DNA of 64,000 nucleotides, taken from the NCBI GenBank assembly GCA_002353295.1, contig DEJG01000023.1, positions 1-64,000 of the forward strand. The letters run 5' to 3'. Position 1 is the stretch's first letter. Every line of letters starts with the position of its first letter. Below are positions 43,170-51,927 of this stretch, one piece after another. Below the pieces are notes generated by a model. The model ran no database searches. It worked only from the letters and a program-made list of their open reading frames with translations, and was not told where the DNA came from. The position numbers and the translations under genes are program-made. Origin of the DNA: Prevotella sp. UBA2754. Its GTDB lineage: Bacteria; Bacteroidota; Bacteroidia; Bacteroidales; Bacteroidaceae.

Positions 43170-44291
43170 TTACTCATTGTCTGTTACGGGAAATTCCATC
43201 AGATAGGCCTTGATGAAATCATCAATTTTTCCATCCATCACGCCATCAACATCCGATGTCTGGTAGTTGGTACGGTGGTCTTTTACACGACGGTCGTCGA
43301 AGACGTAGGAACGGATCTGCGAGCCCCACTCTATCTTCTTCTTGCCTGCCTCTATCTTCGCCTGCGCCTCTAACCGTTTCTTCATGGCACGGTCGTAGAG
43401 TTGTGAACGCAGCAAAGCCATAGCGCGCTCCTTATTCTTAGGCTGGTCGCGCGTCTCGGTGTTTTCGATGAGGATTTCCTCCTCCTCGCCAGTATCGGGG
43501 TCGGTGTACCAATAACGCAGACGGACACCCGACTCAACCTTGTTTACATTCTGACCACCAGCACCACTGGAACGGAAGGTGTCCCATGAGAGTTTGGCAG
43601 GATCGACATACACTTCAATAGTATCGTCAACAAGCGGTGAGACAAAGACCGAAGCAAACGAAGTCATGCGCTTGCCTTGTGCATTATATGGGCTGACGCG
43701 CACTAGACGATGCACACCATTCTCTGATTTCAGATAGCCATAGGCAAACTCACCGCCTTCTATCTGCATCGTAACGCTTTTGATGCCCGCTTCATCGCCA
43801 TCCTGCAGGTTGGAGATACTGACCTTATAACCATGAGCCTCAGCCCAGCGTTGATACATACGCATGAGCATCTCAGCCCAGTCCTGTGCCTCGGTGCCGC
43901 CAGCACCAGAGTTAATCTTCAGCACACACTCCATCGGGTCTTCCTTCTGGCGGAGCATATTCTTGAGTTCCAAGTCTTCAATGAGCTGGATAGCACGCTG
44001 ATAGTCGGCATCCACCTCATCCTCAGTCACCATTTCCTCTTTATAGAAGTCGAAGGCCAACTGAAGCTCATCGGCAGCAGCGCGAACTTCATGATAGCCA
44101 TCAATCCACTTCTTGATACTTTTCACCTTCTTCATCTGCTCCTCAGCACGTTTCTGGTCTTCCCAAAAGTCAGGAGCCTGAGTACGAAGTTCTTCCTCTT
44201 CGTATTCCATCTTCTTTTCGTCAATCTTGAGATAGAGTTTCAACTTCTCAGTCCTATCCAAGACATCCTTTAACTGATCTTGTGTTATCAT
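43170..44291 (-). CDS. prfB: peptide chain release factor 2
   Basis: The 373-residue protein has the GGQ loop at 245-247 (SSGAGGQNVNKVESGVRLRY) that triggers peptide release. The stop-codon recognition tripeptide position reads S-P-Y (200-202) instead of the textbook SPF. The reading frame is continuous: the region where many bacteria carry the in-frame UGA and programmed +1 frameshift reads LYLKIDEKK without a stop. Release factor 2 terminates at UAA and UGA. It is followed by the small membrane protein and CYTH genes. Confidence 0.95.
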   Translation of the reverse strand: MITQDQLKDVLDRTEKLKLYLKIDEKKMEYEEEELRTQAPDFWEDQKRAEEQMKKVKSIKKWIDGYHEVRAAADELQLAFDFYKEEMVTEDEVDADYQRAIQLIEDLELKNMLRQKEDPMECVLKINSGAGGTEAQDWAEMLMRMYQRWAEAHGYKVSISNLQDGDEAGIKSVTMQIEGGEFAYGYLKSENGVHRLVRVSPYNAQGKRMTSFASVFVSPLVDDTIEVYVDPAKLSWDTFRSSGAGGQNVNKVESGVRLRYWYTDPDTGEEEEILIENTETRDQPKNKERAMALLRSQLYDRAMKKRLEAQAKIEAGKKKIEWGSQIRSYVFDDRRVKDHRTNYQTSDVDGVMDGKIDDFIKAYLMEFPVTDNE

Positions 44292-44301
44292 TCTTTTTTA
44301 A

Positions 44302-46110
44302 TTACTCTTCGTACATCGCATCGATTTGTTCCTTATAGTTCGCGTAGAGCACACGACGGCGGACTTTGAGTGTGTTAGTGAGTTCTCCCTTCTCCATCGA
44401 CAGATGGTGAGGCAGGAGCGCGAAGCGCTTTACTTGTTCGTAGTGAGCCAACTGCTGCTGCAGCGTGTCGATTCGCTCTTTCATCATGTCGAGTATCTGC
44501 TGATTGGTGCAAAGCTCTTCGCGGTTCTCAAACGGAATGTTGTGGGCACGCGCATATTCCTCCAACAGCGGATAAACGGGTACGATAAGGGCTGAGACGA
44601 ACTTACGCTGGTCTGCCACGATGCATATCTGGTCAATATACTTATCCACCAGCAGTTTCGACTCTATCATCTGCGGAGCGATATACTTACCATTAGACGT
44701 CTTGAAAAGGTCCTTGATACGTTCTTTCAGGAACAGCTCGCCATCCTTCAGATAGCCAGCATCACCCGTCTTGAAATAACCGTCTTCGGTAAAGGCCTGC
44801 TTGGTAAGGTCTTCACGGTTATAATATCCCGGGGTAATTGTCGGACCCTTCAGCAGAATCTCACCCTCATCGCTGATTTTGATGTCTATCCCTTCGATAG
44901 GCTGGCCCACAGAACCGACGGTATAGGGTTCACCCAGATGGTCGCATGAGACGGTGGCCAACGACTCCGTGAGTCCGTAACCCACGATCATGTTGATGCC
45001 GATGGAATGAACAAACTCTTCGACATGGGCACTGACTGCCGCACCTGCCGTGGGGAAGAAATGGGCATTCTCAAGACCCAGTTCTTTGCGGACAAGCGAA
45101 AAAACGGTGCGGTTGAGCACCTCGTATTCCAGATGGAGAGCCATAGGCGGTTTCTTGCCAAGACTCAGATATTCGATATTATGCTTGCGACCCACAGCCA
45201 GCGCGTGCATGAAGAGTTTGCGCTGCATGGTGCTGGAGTGCTCAATCTTGTCCATTACACCCATATACACCTTCTCCCAGAAACGGGGAACAGCCGACAT
45301 ACAGGTGGGATGCGTCTCGCGCATAGCCTGCTGCACCTCCTGCGGATGCGTGTTCACAATCATCGTGGCACCCTTTGTCAGTGCCAGGAGAGCCCATCCG
45401 CGCTCGAAGATATGCGTATAGGGCAGGAAATTCATGACGCGGTCCTTGTCATTGACCGGTACACATTTATTGTTAGCCTCGAAAGCAGCATGGAACTGGG
45501 AGTGAGGCAGAATGACACCCTTCGAATCGCCCGTTGTTCCACTGGTGTAAAGGATATTGGCTATATCATCGAAACTGGCCTCCTTCTGACGAGCCTCCAC
45601 CTCAGTCTGGCGGGGCAAGTTCTCGCCCAACTTCAGGAAATCGCTGAAGTAAAGGGCATTGGGGTCATGGCTGGAAATACGAACCAAGGGGTCGAAAACA
45701 ATGATACGCTCCAGTGTAGGACAAAGCGACACCACACGGCGGGCACGGTCGTACTGTTCCTGTTCGCCCACAAACAGATAGCGAATCTTGGCATCGTTAA
45801 TCATGAACTGTATCTGCTGTTCACTGCTGGTGGCATAGAACGGTATCGTTACTGCCCGCACGCCCCATGCGCCGAAATCCGTTTCCAGATACTGCACCGA
45901 GTTTTGCGAGAAGATACCGATGTTCTCCTGCACCTTAACACCGAGATTCAGCAAGGCATTGCTGACCTCTTTGACGGTATTCGACACCTGATTCCACGAC
46001 AGAGATTTCCACTCCTTGCCTCCGAAATCCTGATAGATCAACATCTCGCGATCGCCATAGTGGACGGCTAAGTCGTGTATCAACACAGACATATGACTAT
46101 TTATCTGCAT
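44302..46110 (-). CDS. long-chain fatty acid-CoA ligase
   Basis: The 602-residue adenylate-forming enzyme is of the FadD/long-chain type. It shows NILYTSGTTGDSKGVILPHS (P-loop), FLPYTHIFERGW, VGYGLTES, KTGDAGYLKDGELFLKERIK, FKTSNGKYIAPQMIE and a C-terminal catalytic-lysine region (MEKGELTNTLKVRR). It activates fatty acids with ATP and CoA. Two minus-strand promoters lie upstream, and prfB starts 10 nt after its stop on the same strand, so prfB may be read through from it. Confidence 0.92.
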   Translation of the reverse strand: MQINSHMSVLIHDLAVHYGDREMLIYQDFGGKEWKSLSWNQVSNTVKEVSNALLNLGVKVQENIGIFSQNSVQYLETDFGAWGVRAVTIPFYATSSEQQIQFMINDAKIRYLFVGEQEQYDRARRVVSLCPTLERIIVFDPLVRISSHDPNALYFSDFLKLGENLPRQTEVEARQKEASFDDIANILYTSGTTGDSKGVILPHSQFHAAFEANNKCVPVNDKDRVMNFLPYTHIFERGWALLALTKGATMIVNTHPQEVQQAMRETHPTCMSAVPRFWEKVYMGVMDKIEHSSTMQRKLFMHALAVGRKHNIEYLSLGKKPPMALHLEYEVLNRTVFSLVRKELGLENAHFFPTAGAAVSAHVEEFVHSIGINMIVGYGLTESLATVSCDHLGEPYTVGSVGQPIEGIDIKISDEGEILLKGPTITPGYYNREDLTKQAFTEDGYFKTGDAGYLKDGELFLKERIKDLFKTSNGKYIAPQMIESKLLVDKYIDQICIVADQRKFVSALIVPVYPLLEEYARAHNIPFENREELCTNQQILDMMKERIDTLQQQLAHYEQVKRFALLPHHLSMEKGELTNTLKVRRRVLYANYKEQIDAMYEE

Positions 46111-46133
46111 AAGCTATATTTATTAATTAGGTG

Positions 46134-46165
46134 CAAAGGTAGTGCAAATTGAGTGAAATACCAAA
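46134..46165 (-). promoter_or_regulatory. proximal promoter of the acyl-CoA ligase gene
   Basis: On the minus strand TTTG (46165-46162), a 20-nt spacer and TACCTTTG (46141-46134) match the consensus. It is 24 nt upstream of the ATG at 46110. Confidence 0.7.
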
Positions 46166-46212
46166 TTTATTTGGATATTTCCGAAATGCAGCCTACTTTC
46201 GAGACGTAGTCT

Positions 46213-46243
46213 CAAAGGTACGAATAAGTGAGAACAAAACAAA
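46213..46243 (-). promoter_or_regulatory. distal promoter of the acyl-CoA ligase gene, TTCTC-CAC-TTCG family
   Basis: On the minus strand TTTG (46243-46240), a 19-nt spacer and TACCTTTG (46220-46213). The spacer contains TTCTCACTTATTCGTAC, a perfect 17-nt inverted repeat of 46317-46333 in the divergent promoter. Next to it, AAAGAGT (46241-46247) and ACTCTTT (46251-46257) plus a T-run form a small terminator-like hairpin between the two promoters. Confidence 0.65.
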
Positions 46244-46285
46244 GAGTTTTACTCTTTTTTTGTCGAACGAGAGTACTTTCGGCAT

Positions 46286-46349
46286 CACGAGAAAACCTGA
46301 ATATTATTTGGTTTTCTTCTCACTTATTCGTACATTTGCACGATGTATC
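46286..46349 (+). promoter_or_regulatory. 64-nt promoter element, copy 1
   Basis: It contains TTTG (46307-46310), a 20-nt spacer and TACATTTG (46331-46338). The whole 64-nt block recurs at 50016-50079 with a single difference at position 46334/50064. It drives the TPR lipoprotein gene. Confidence 0.85.
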
Positions 46350-46354
46350 TAAGT

Positions 46355-48130
46355 ATGAAGAGACTTGTATTTATATATATTGGAATTGTGATTGCTGTCT
46401 TGTCTGGCTGCAATGGCAGGAAGATGACAAACCAATTAGAGGCCATTAGCCAGATGGCAGATGTCAATCCAGACTCTGCACTCACAGCTTTGGCTAAATA
46501 TGAAGGCGAGAAGCAGGAATGGAGTAAAGGCGACAGGATGTATTTTGAACTCGTCAAGATGAAATCGCAGAACAAGTCTGGGGTGAAAATCAAATCTGAT
46601 TCGATTCTTCATGATGTTGTTACTTACTTTGATGGCAATGGGACTCCCAATGAGAAAATGCTCGCCTACTACCTTTTGGGAAGGTTTTACACGAACACAG
46701 AAGAAGCACCACAGGCTTTACAAACATATTACGATGCCATTGACAAGGCAGACACATTGGATTCCAAATGTGACTACGGGACTTTGGCTGCTATTTATGG
46801 ACAGATGGCGACTATTTTTCACCAACAAGATTTACCTAATGATGAAATTAATGCCGTAAGACATTATATAAAATATATAGAAAAACTTGGAAATGAGACA
46901 GAATCTATTGTTGCAAGAAGCCAATTGATACGCCCCTATTACCTGTTAGGAGAAAAAGATATCGTTCTGCAGATAATACAAAATACGTATCAAAGACTAA
47001 CAGAACTTGGAGAAATTAAAAGAGCTGCAGGACTACTACTTCCATCTATTTATATATATATTGAACGTAATGAGCAACAAAAGGCAAAACAAATGATTGA
47101 TGTCGCTGAGAAGGAATCCGGCTTATTTGATAATCAAGGAAATATTGCTCGGGGACGCGAGCACTACTATGTTACAAAAGGCTTCTACGAGTTGGCTGTC
47201 AACCGATTAGACTCTGCTGAATATAATTTCCGTAAAGCCATTAAGTATGGATATCTTTCAGACGGATATAAAGGTCTGCTTTCTATTTATAGAGAAAAGC
47301 AAAATATTGATTCTGTTAACTACTTTTCCAGACAATACGAGACAGCCCAAGACTCTTTACATAACAAAATGCAGACAAACGCCATCCATCAGATGTCGGC
47401 GCTCTATAACTATAGTCGCAGTCAAAAAGTAGCAGAACAAGAAAGAGAAAAGGCTCAAGACAGATTATATCTGCTTAGTATCATTTCTTTTGCAACAATA
47501 ATTTTATTAATGGCTGTTATTGTTGTTGCTTGGCTTTACAGAAAGAATCAGAAAGAAAAAAAGGCAAGAATTGCAGAACTGGAAGAAACGCTAAATAGCG
47601 CAAGACTTCAAAGAAATACTATTCTGGAGGAATTAAGGATTCTGAAAGAAAAAGACTATGAGAGCATTATTGCGATTAAGGAAAAACAAGAGCAAGAACT
47701 AACTAAAAGAATCGAAATTTTAGAGGCAGAAAACACGAAAAACAAGAATACAGATGCTATAAACCGCATTGATCATCTTGATAATTTTCTCGATAGCGCC
47801 ATCGCTCAACAATTCGTAAAGAAAGCTACTGACAAATCGGAGAGGATTAAGCCTACAGAGTCAGAATGGAACTTATTGACATCTCAATTCAGCAAAGACA
47901 TCCCTGTTACGTATAAGTCTTTTGGCCAAGGGAAACCTTTGTCACAATTAGAGCAGCGAATATGTATTCTGCTTATTCTTGACATCCCAGAAAAGGTCAT
48001 ATCGCTTATGACAGATTCTTATGCCTCAACGATATCGAATGCCAAAGCACGTGCCAATGACAAGCTTTACGGAAAGAAAGATGCTCATTCGCTTAGAAAC
48101 AACCTGATAAACGGGCTTAAACGCTTTTGA
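46355..48130 (+). CDS. TPR lipoprotein with transmembrane helix and coiled coil
   Basis: I prefer ATG 46355 because the -7 box ends at 46338, so transcription should start near 46345, past an earlier ATG at 46343. The 591-residue product begins MKRLVFIYIGIVIAVLSGC, a lipoprotein signal with the lipid-modified Cys in LSGC. TPR-like helices follow (to about residue 340), then a transmembrane helix (LLSIISFATIILLMAVIVVAWL), a long coiled coil, and a C-terminal helical region (ERICILLILDIPEKVISLMT ... ISNAKARANDKLYG) that looks like a helix-turn-helix. A lipobox plus an internal helix leaves the topology uncertain. Such proteins are common in Bacteroidota and may act as membrane-tethered regulators. 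Confidence 0.75.
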   Translation: MKRLVFIYIGIVIAVLSGCNGRKMTNQLEAISQMADVNPDSALTALAKYEGEKQEWSKGDRMYFELVKMKSQNKSGVKIKSDSILHDVVTYFDGNGTPNEKMLAYYLLGRFYTNTEEAPQALQTYYDAIDKADTLDSKCDYGTLAAIYGQMATIFHQQDLPNDEINAVRHYIKYIEKLGNETESIVARSQLIRPYYLLGEKDIVLQIIQNTYQRLTELGEIKRAAGLLLPSIYIYIERNEQQKAKQMIDVAEKESGLFDNQGNIARGREHYYVTKGFYELAVNRLDSAEYNFRKAIKYGYLSDGYKGLLSIYREKQNIDSVNYFSRQYETAQDSLHNKMQTNAIHQMSALYNYSRSQKVAEQEREKAQDRLYLLSIISFATIILLMAVIVVAWLYRKNQKEKKARIAELEETLNSARLQRNTILEELRILKEKDYESIIAIKEKQEQELTKRIEILEAENTKNKNTDAINRIDHLDNFLDSAIAQQFVKKATDKSERIKPTESEWNLLTSQFSKDIPVTYKSFGQGKPLSQLEQRICILLILDIPEKVISLMTDSYASTISNAKARANDKLYGKKDAHSLRNNLINGLKRF

Positions 48131-48287
48131 CGAATTTTGACGAATAATTTACGTAACCCGTTGTGCTATAACAGGTTTGTGGGCTAATCATTTATTTCCC
48201 AACGAATTTTGACGAACTAAAATCGCTTCTGTTTTTTTGCAGGATACTATTGCTAAAATACCTTTGCATGAAAAACAGACAGGAAAT
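48131..48287 (+). promoter_or_regulatory. promoter with TTGACGAA repeats upstream of the thioredoxin-like gene
   Basis: The 15-mer ACGAATTTTGACGAA occurs at 48130-48144 and again at 48202-48216, so TTGACGAA appears three times in about 90 nt. A consensus promoter follows: TTTG (48236-48239), a 19-nt spacer and TACCTTTG (48259-48266), 21 nt before the ATG at 48288. The repeats sit upstream of the -33 box like activator sites. Confidence 0.65.
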
Positions 48288-49541
48288 ATGCTCAGAATTT
48301 CTCTTTTATTATGCTTTGCACTGCACATAGGCATAAATTATGGCCAAACTGTTAAATCTAATGTAGAACTAACAATCCGTGTAAGTCCATTTATCAACAC
48401 AACAGAACAAATGCTCTATGTGTATCAGTTAAATGGCAACATATATTCTATTGATGATTCTATAAGGATTGAGCCTGGCTGTGACAAGTATGTTGTACAT
48501 GCCAATGTTCCCTATGAAACAGCAATTCGGCTACTTTTCTCTAAACGTGGACCTCTCCACATGCAAGTTTTGGCGCGTCCTAAGGACAAAATAACATTAG
48601 AAATTACCGAAGAGGACCAAAAGGTTGGAATATCCAATAAACGACTACTTAAAGGCACACCACATCACGATGCCTTTGTTGACTTTTGGAAAACCATCTA
48701 TTCCATTGGTGATAAGAGGCGAAAAGCAGAAAAAGCATTAACAGTTTATGGCATACCGGCAGAAGAAAAAAAGCAATTGCAAGCTATTGTAGATTCATGC
48801 AATAAGACTGAAACTGACTTCGAGCGGAGTATTATCACATCTTCATTATCACCGTATGTAATCTGTACAGCACTGAACCTGATTAATAAAAACATCCCAT
48901 CGGAGGAGTATATCAACCTTGTAAAGACCGCCTACCATCGCTTTCCAACTTACTATCCTTTACAGATGGAACATAGTGGTGGAAAATGGCCTTCTGCCGA
49001 TGAGAACTCTGCAAAAGTAAGGCAGATTATCAGAAGTGTAGAACGAACTCGGATTATGCAGAGTCAGATTAATGTAGCTAAGGGAGATACTTTGGCAATT
49101 GGGCAGAAGTTGGATTTGACATTAATTGACAGTATTGGTAACAAGCACCATCTTACGTCCTTTGCAGGAAAGTATGTGTTATTGGAGTTGTGGGCTTCAT
49201 GGTGTCTGCCCTGCATTCAGGCAATGCCAAATATCATTTATGCTCAAAAGGTGTTTGCTAATGATTTTGTGTGCTGTGCAATTACTATTGACAAAGATGT
49301 TTATGCTTGGAAGCGCGCTATCAAGAGAGAAGGTTTACAGACGCTGCACCATTTCAAAGGTACAGATGAGAATGGAGAGATTTTCACAGAACTAAAACGT
49401 CTGATAGCAAAAGGGACTATCCCTCAAAATTATCTTCTTGATCGTGAAGGCAAGATTATTGCCATCAACATCTATGGCGAGGAACTTATCAAGAAATTCG
49501 AAGAATTAACAAAGGAAACCGCAGGAAAAAGTGAAAAATGA
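48288..49541 (+). CDS. exported TlpA-like thioredoxin-fold protein
   Basis: I start at ATG 48288; the open frame upstream contains the promoter. The 417-residue product has a signal peptide (MLRISLLLCFALHIGINYGQ), an N-terminal beta domain of the DUF4369 kind found on such proteins, a helical middle, and a C-terminal TlpA/AhpC-like thioredoxin fold with the redox pair in LELWASWCLPCIQAMPNI (CxxC). It probably reduces or exchanges disulfides in the periplasm. It overlaps the following small gene by 4 nt. Confidence 0.82.
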   Translation: MLRISLLLCFALHIGINYGQTVKSNVELTIRVSPFINTTEQMLYVYQLNGNIYSIDDSIRIEPGCDKYVVHANVPYETAIRLLFSKRGPLHMQVLARPKDKITLEITEEDQKVGISNKRLLKGTPHHDAFVDFWKTIYSIGDKRRKAEKALTVYGIPAEEKKQLQAIVDSCNKTETDFERSIITSSLSPYVICTALNLINKNIPSEEYINLVKTAYHRFPTYYPLQMEHSGGKWPSADENSAKVRQIIRSVERTRIMQSQINVAKGDTLAIGQKLDLTLIDSIGNKHHLTSFAGKYVLLELWASWCLPCIQAMPNIIYAQKVFANDFVCCAITIDKDVYAWKRAIKREGLQTLHHFKGTDENGEIFTELKRLIAKGTIPQNYLLDREGKIIAINIYGEELIKKFEELTKETAGKSEK

Positions 49542-49747
49542 AAATAACAAGAATAATTTTTATCATTGCAGGAATATCTTTGTTTAGGATATCTTTTGCC
49601 TTTTTCTCAAGCAGTCAGTTTTATGATTTCTTTATAAGGCACACTTCATTTTGTGCTGCCCTAATAAGTGTATTATTACTATTATTATATACATGTATTG
49701 TGGGTATAATAGGATTCTCAAATGAACTTAGAAAACGAAGGAGTTGA
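49538..49747 (+). CDS. small two-helix membrane protein
   Basis: The 69-residue protein has two hydrophobic helices (about 5-23 and 38-58) and a short basic C-terminus (NELRKRRS). Its ATG overlaps the stop of the thioredoxin-like gene (ATGA), which supports translation. No family recognised; it may be an accessory membrane anchor. Confidence 0.55.
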   Translation: MKITRIIFIIAGISLFRISFAFFSSSQFYDFFIRHTSFCAALISVLLLLLYTCIVGIIGFSNELRKRRS

Positions 49748-50015
49748 TGTCAGGGAACTGGTCCGTGTACTTTTCGTTTTAAGACGACCCGAGGGAAACG
49801 GTTAGCTGCCTCGGGCCGTCTATTCGTACGCCTGGAGCCGTCCAACCGTCCGACTCAACGACTCTTCCTTTTTTAACTAAGCCAACTTCCCTATTGAGTC
49901 GATTCATTCTCCGTTTTGATTAGTGAAAGTTGCCGGCATCCTATCTGTGTTGTCAAGTAGGCATGCAAGCTTTTCCGTTAATTATTTAGAATTGGGGACT
50001 TCAGAAATTCTGCCG
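49748..50015. other. intergenic stretch with REP-like copy B
   Basis: No gene is supported. The stretch contains the hairpin element at 49782-49852 and an unremarkable AT-rich part up to the duplicated promoter at 50016. Confidence 0.6.
49782..49852. repeat. REP-like palindromic element, copy B
   Basis: AGACGACCCGAGG (49782-49794) pairs with CCTCGGGCCGTCT (49809-49821) apart from one A-C mismatch, with a 14-nt loop. The tail ends in CCGTCCAACCGTCCG (49838-49852), identical to copy A at 17331-17345. Both copies follow a CGTTTT segment and lie just after the end of a plus-strand gene run. Confidence 0.65.
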
Positions 50016-50079
50016 CACGAGAAAACCTGAATATTATTTGGTTTTCTTCTCACTTATTCGTACTTTTGCACGATGTATC
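50016..50079 (+). promoter_or_regulatory. 64-nt promoter element, copy 2
   Basis: TTTG (50037-50040), a 20-nt spacer and TACTTTTG (50061-50068). 63 of 64 bases match copy 1 at 46286-46349. It lies 17 nt upstream of the ATG at 50096. Confidence 0.85.
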
Positions 50080-50095
50080 CCAATAAGATAAAGCT

Positions 50096-50875
50096 ATGAA
50101 CATTAAATTGCATACACCTAAAAGTCTGAAAGCAGGTAGCGGCCTTTCAACTGTCAAACAATTCGTGCTGTCGCTGGTGGCTACCACCATCTCCATCATC
50201 CTCACCTTCGGTACCGCTGCATGGGTGGACAACATGAAAAAAGAGAAGGAAAGACATGAGATGGTGATGATGATTCTCTACGACATTTCCGGCTCTATCA
50301 AGGATATAGAGAAAGCCGACTCTGTGTATCGTGAAGGATTCGAGAAACAAATTCAGGTAGCTGCACAACCTGAACTGCTAACTGAAAATCCCTTTATGTT
50401 CACTATGCATTTCCCTCAACTGCATTATACGGAGACCGTCGAAAATATATTCTCTTCTAATATTGAAACCATCAATACGTTGGGCAACGTACTCTTTGCG
50501 GAGAATGTATCGACCATCTATCAGGAACGGAGGGATCTGAAGGTAAACACGGTTGAGAAATTCAGAGAAGACTTTGCTGCTAATGGTGTTCCGTCGAAAT
50601 ATGATGATGTGGCGAGTCTTAACTTTCTAAGCTGCATCAGTGCGTGCACCATGAGCCTGCACGTCATGAAGGAGAAGTTTGAGCAATGCAAACAGATGAT
50701 GGGCGTGAGTGACGAAGAATTGGAAGTGTATCGCCAGAAACGCATCAATATGGAACAAACTGCTAAGCGTGACAGTATCAATAATGCACAAGTGGAGGAA
50801 GTGCTTCAGAATGCAAAACGACTGAAAGCCGCAGAAGAGAAAGGACGCGAACTATTAAGGAAACCTGGAATATGA
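50096..50875 (+). CDS. hypothetical single-pass membrane protein
   Basis: The 259-residue protein has one transmembrane helix near the N-terminus (about 22-43: FVLSLVATTISIILTFGTAA) preceded by a basic segment, so the remaining 210 residues, mostly helical with a Lys/Glu-rich end, probably lie outside the cytoplasm. No known family is recognised. It overlaps the M20 gene by 4 nt and shares the duplicated promoter with the TPR lipoprotein gene 3.7 kb upstream. Confidence 0.65.
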   Translation: MNIKLHTPKSLKAGSGLSTVKQFVLSLVATTISIILTFGTAAWVDNMKKEKERHEMVMMILYDISGSIKDIEKADSVYREGFEKQIQVAAQPELLTENPFMFTMHFPQLHYTETVENIFSSNIETINTLGNVLFAENVSTIYQERRDLKVNTVEKFREDFAANGVPSKYDDVASLNFLSCISACTMSLHVMKEKFEQCKQMMGVSDEELEVYRQKRINMEQTAKRDSINNAQVEEVLQNAKRLKAAEEKGRELLRKPGI

Positions 50876-51927
50876 GCTACAAACGATATACCAAAGAGGC
50901 AGTAGAACTGCTGAAGGAACTAATCAGCACGCCCTCCATCAGCCGCGACGAAAAGGCTGCTGCTGACTTGCTGCAACGGAAGATAAAGGAATGGGGACTG
51001 CCCTGCAAGCGCATCGGCAACAACCTGATAGTGGCAAAACGACTGAGTAAGCGGAAACCTACACTGCTGCTGAATGCTCATATCGACACGGTGAAACCTG
51101 TAGCTACATGGACACGCGACCCCTTTACGCCTACCATTGAGGATGGGAAACTCTATGGATTAGGCGCTAACGACTGCGGAGGCGGATTGGTGAGCCTGTT
51201 GCAGGCATATCGTATTCTGACGGAGAAGAAAGAATCACCTTATAATATCATATACGTGGCTTCGTGCGAGGAGGAGGTCAGCGGACAGAACGGTTTTTCA
51301 CTGGTGCTGCCAGAGCTGCCCCCCATCGATTATGCTATTGTGGGCGAGCCTACAGGCATGAATCCGGCTATTGCCGAAAAGGGACTGATGGTGATTGACG
51401 GTGTGGCGCACGGCAAGAGTGGACATGCCGCACGCAACGAGGGTGTGAATGCCATCTACGAGGCTTTGGACGATTTCAACTGGCTGAAAAACTACCAATT
51501 TCGCAAGGTAAGCCCGCTGTTGGGCGAGACGAGAGCCACCATTACCGTAGTACATGCCGGTACGCAGCATAACGTGATACCCGACAAGCTGGAATTTGTC
51601 ATTGACGTGCGCACCAACGAATACTATCAGAACGAATACCTTTTTGCCTTCCTGCAGAAACACATGAAGAGCGAACTGAAGGCTCGCTCCTTCCGTCTGC
51701 ACTCCTCGTCATTCCCGGAGGACCATCCGCTGATTAAGAAGTGTAAGCGAATGAGGATGAAACCCTATGGTTCGCCTACCCTTTCCGACCAAGCGCTGAT
51801 GCCCTTCCCTTCGTTCAAATTAGGTCCAGGAGAGTCCTGTCGCAGCCATACTGCCGACGAATTCATAGGTATTGATGAAATAGAAAAGGCTATCAATACG
51901 TATGTAAAACTAATTAATGAGAAATGA
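50872..51927 (+). CDS. M20-family deacylase/peptidase (ArgE/DapE-like)
   Basis: The 351-residue metallohydrolase has the first metal ligand in LLNAHIDTVKP, the bridging Asp in LYGLGANDCGGG, and the catalytic Glu pair in VASCEEEVSGQNG; a later VGEPTG and a C-terminal SCRSHTADEF complete the site. Members deacylate N-acetyl- or N-succinyl-amino acids. In a genome with an N-acyl-citrulline route this is a good candidate for the deacylation step of arginine synthesis, although it is 10 kb from argF'. Confidence 0.85.
   Translation: MSYKRYTKEAVELLKELISTPSISRDEKAAADLLQRKIKEWGLPCKRIGNNLIVAKRLSKRKPTLLLNAHIDTVKPVATWTRDPFTPTIEDGKLYGLGANDCGGGLVSLLQAYRILTEKKESPYNIIYVASCEEEVSGQNGFSLVLPELPPIDYAIVGEPTGMNPAIAEKGLMVIDGVAHGKSGHAARNEGVNAIYEALDDFNWLKNYQFRKVSPLLGETRATITVVHAGTQHNVIPDKLEFVIDVRTNEYYQNEYLFAFLQKHMKSELKARSFRLHSSSFPEDHPLIKKCKRMRMKPYGSPTLSDQALMPFPSFKLGPGESCRSHTADEFIGIDEIEKAINTYVKLINEK

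Noticed and set aside
44180..44291. Programmed frameshift in prfB
   Set aside because: No in-frame stop occurs in the early codons, so the gene is read without frameshifting.
45007..46071. Long plus-strand open frame (354 codons) opposite the acyl-CoA ligase gene
   Set aside because: It is antisense to a well-conserved enzyme with all motifs in place; the frame is an effect of codon usage on the other strand.
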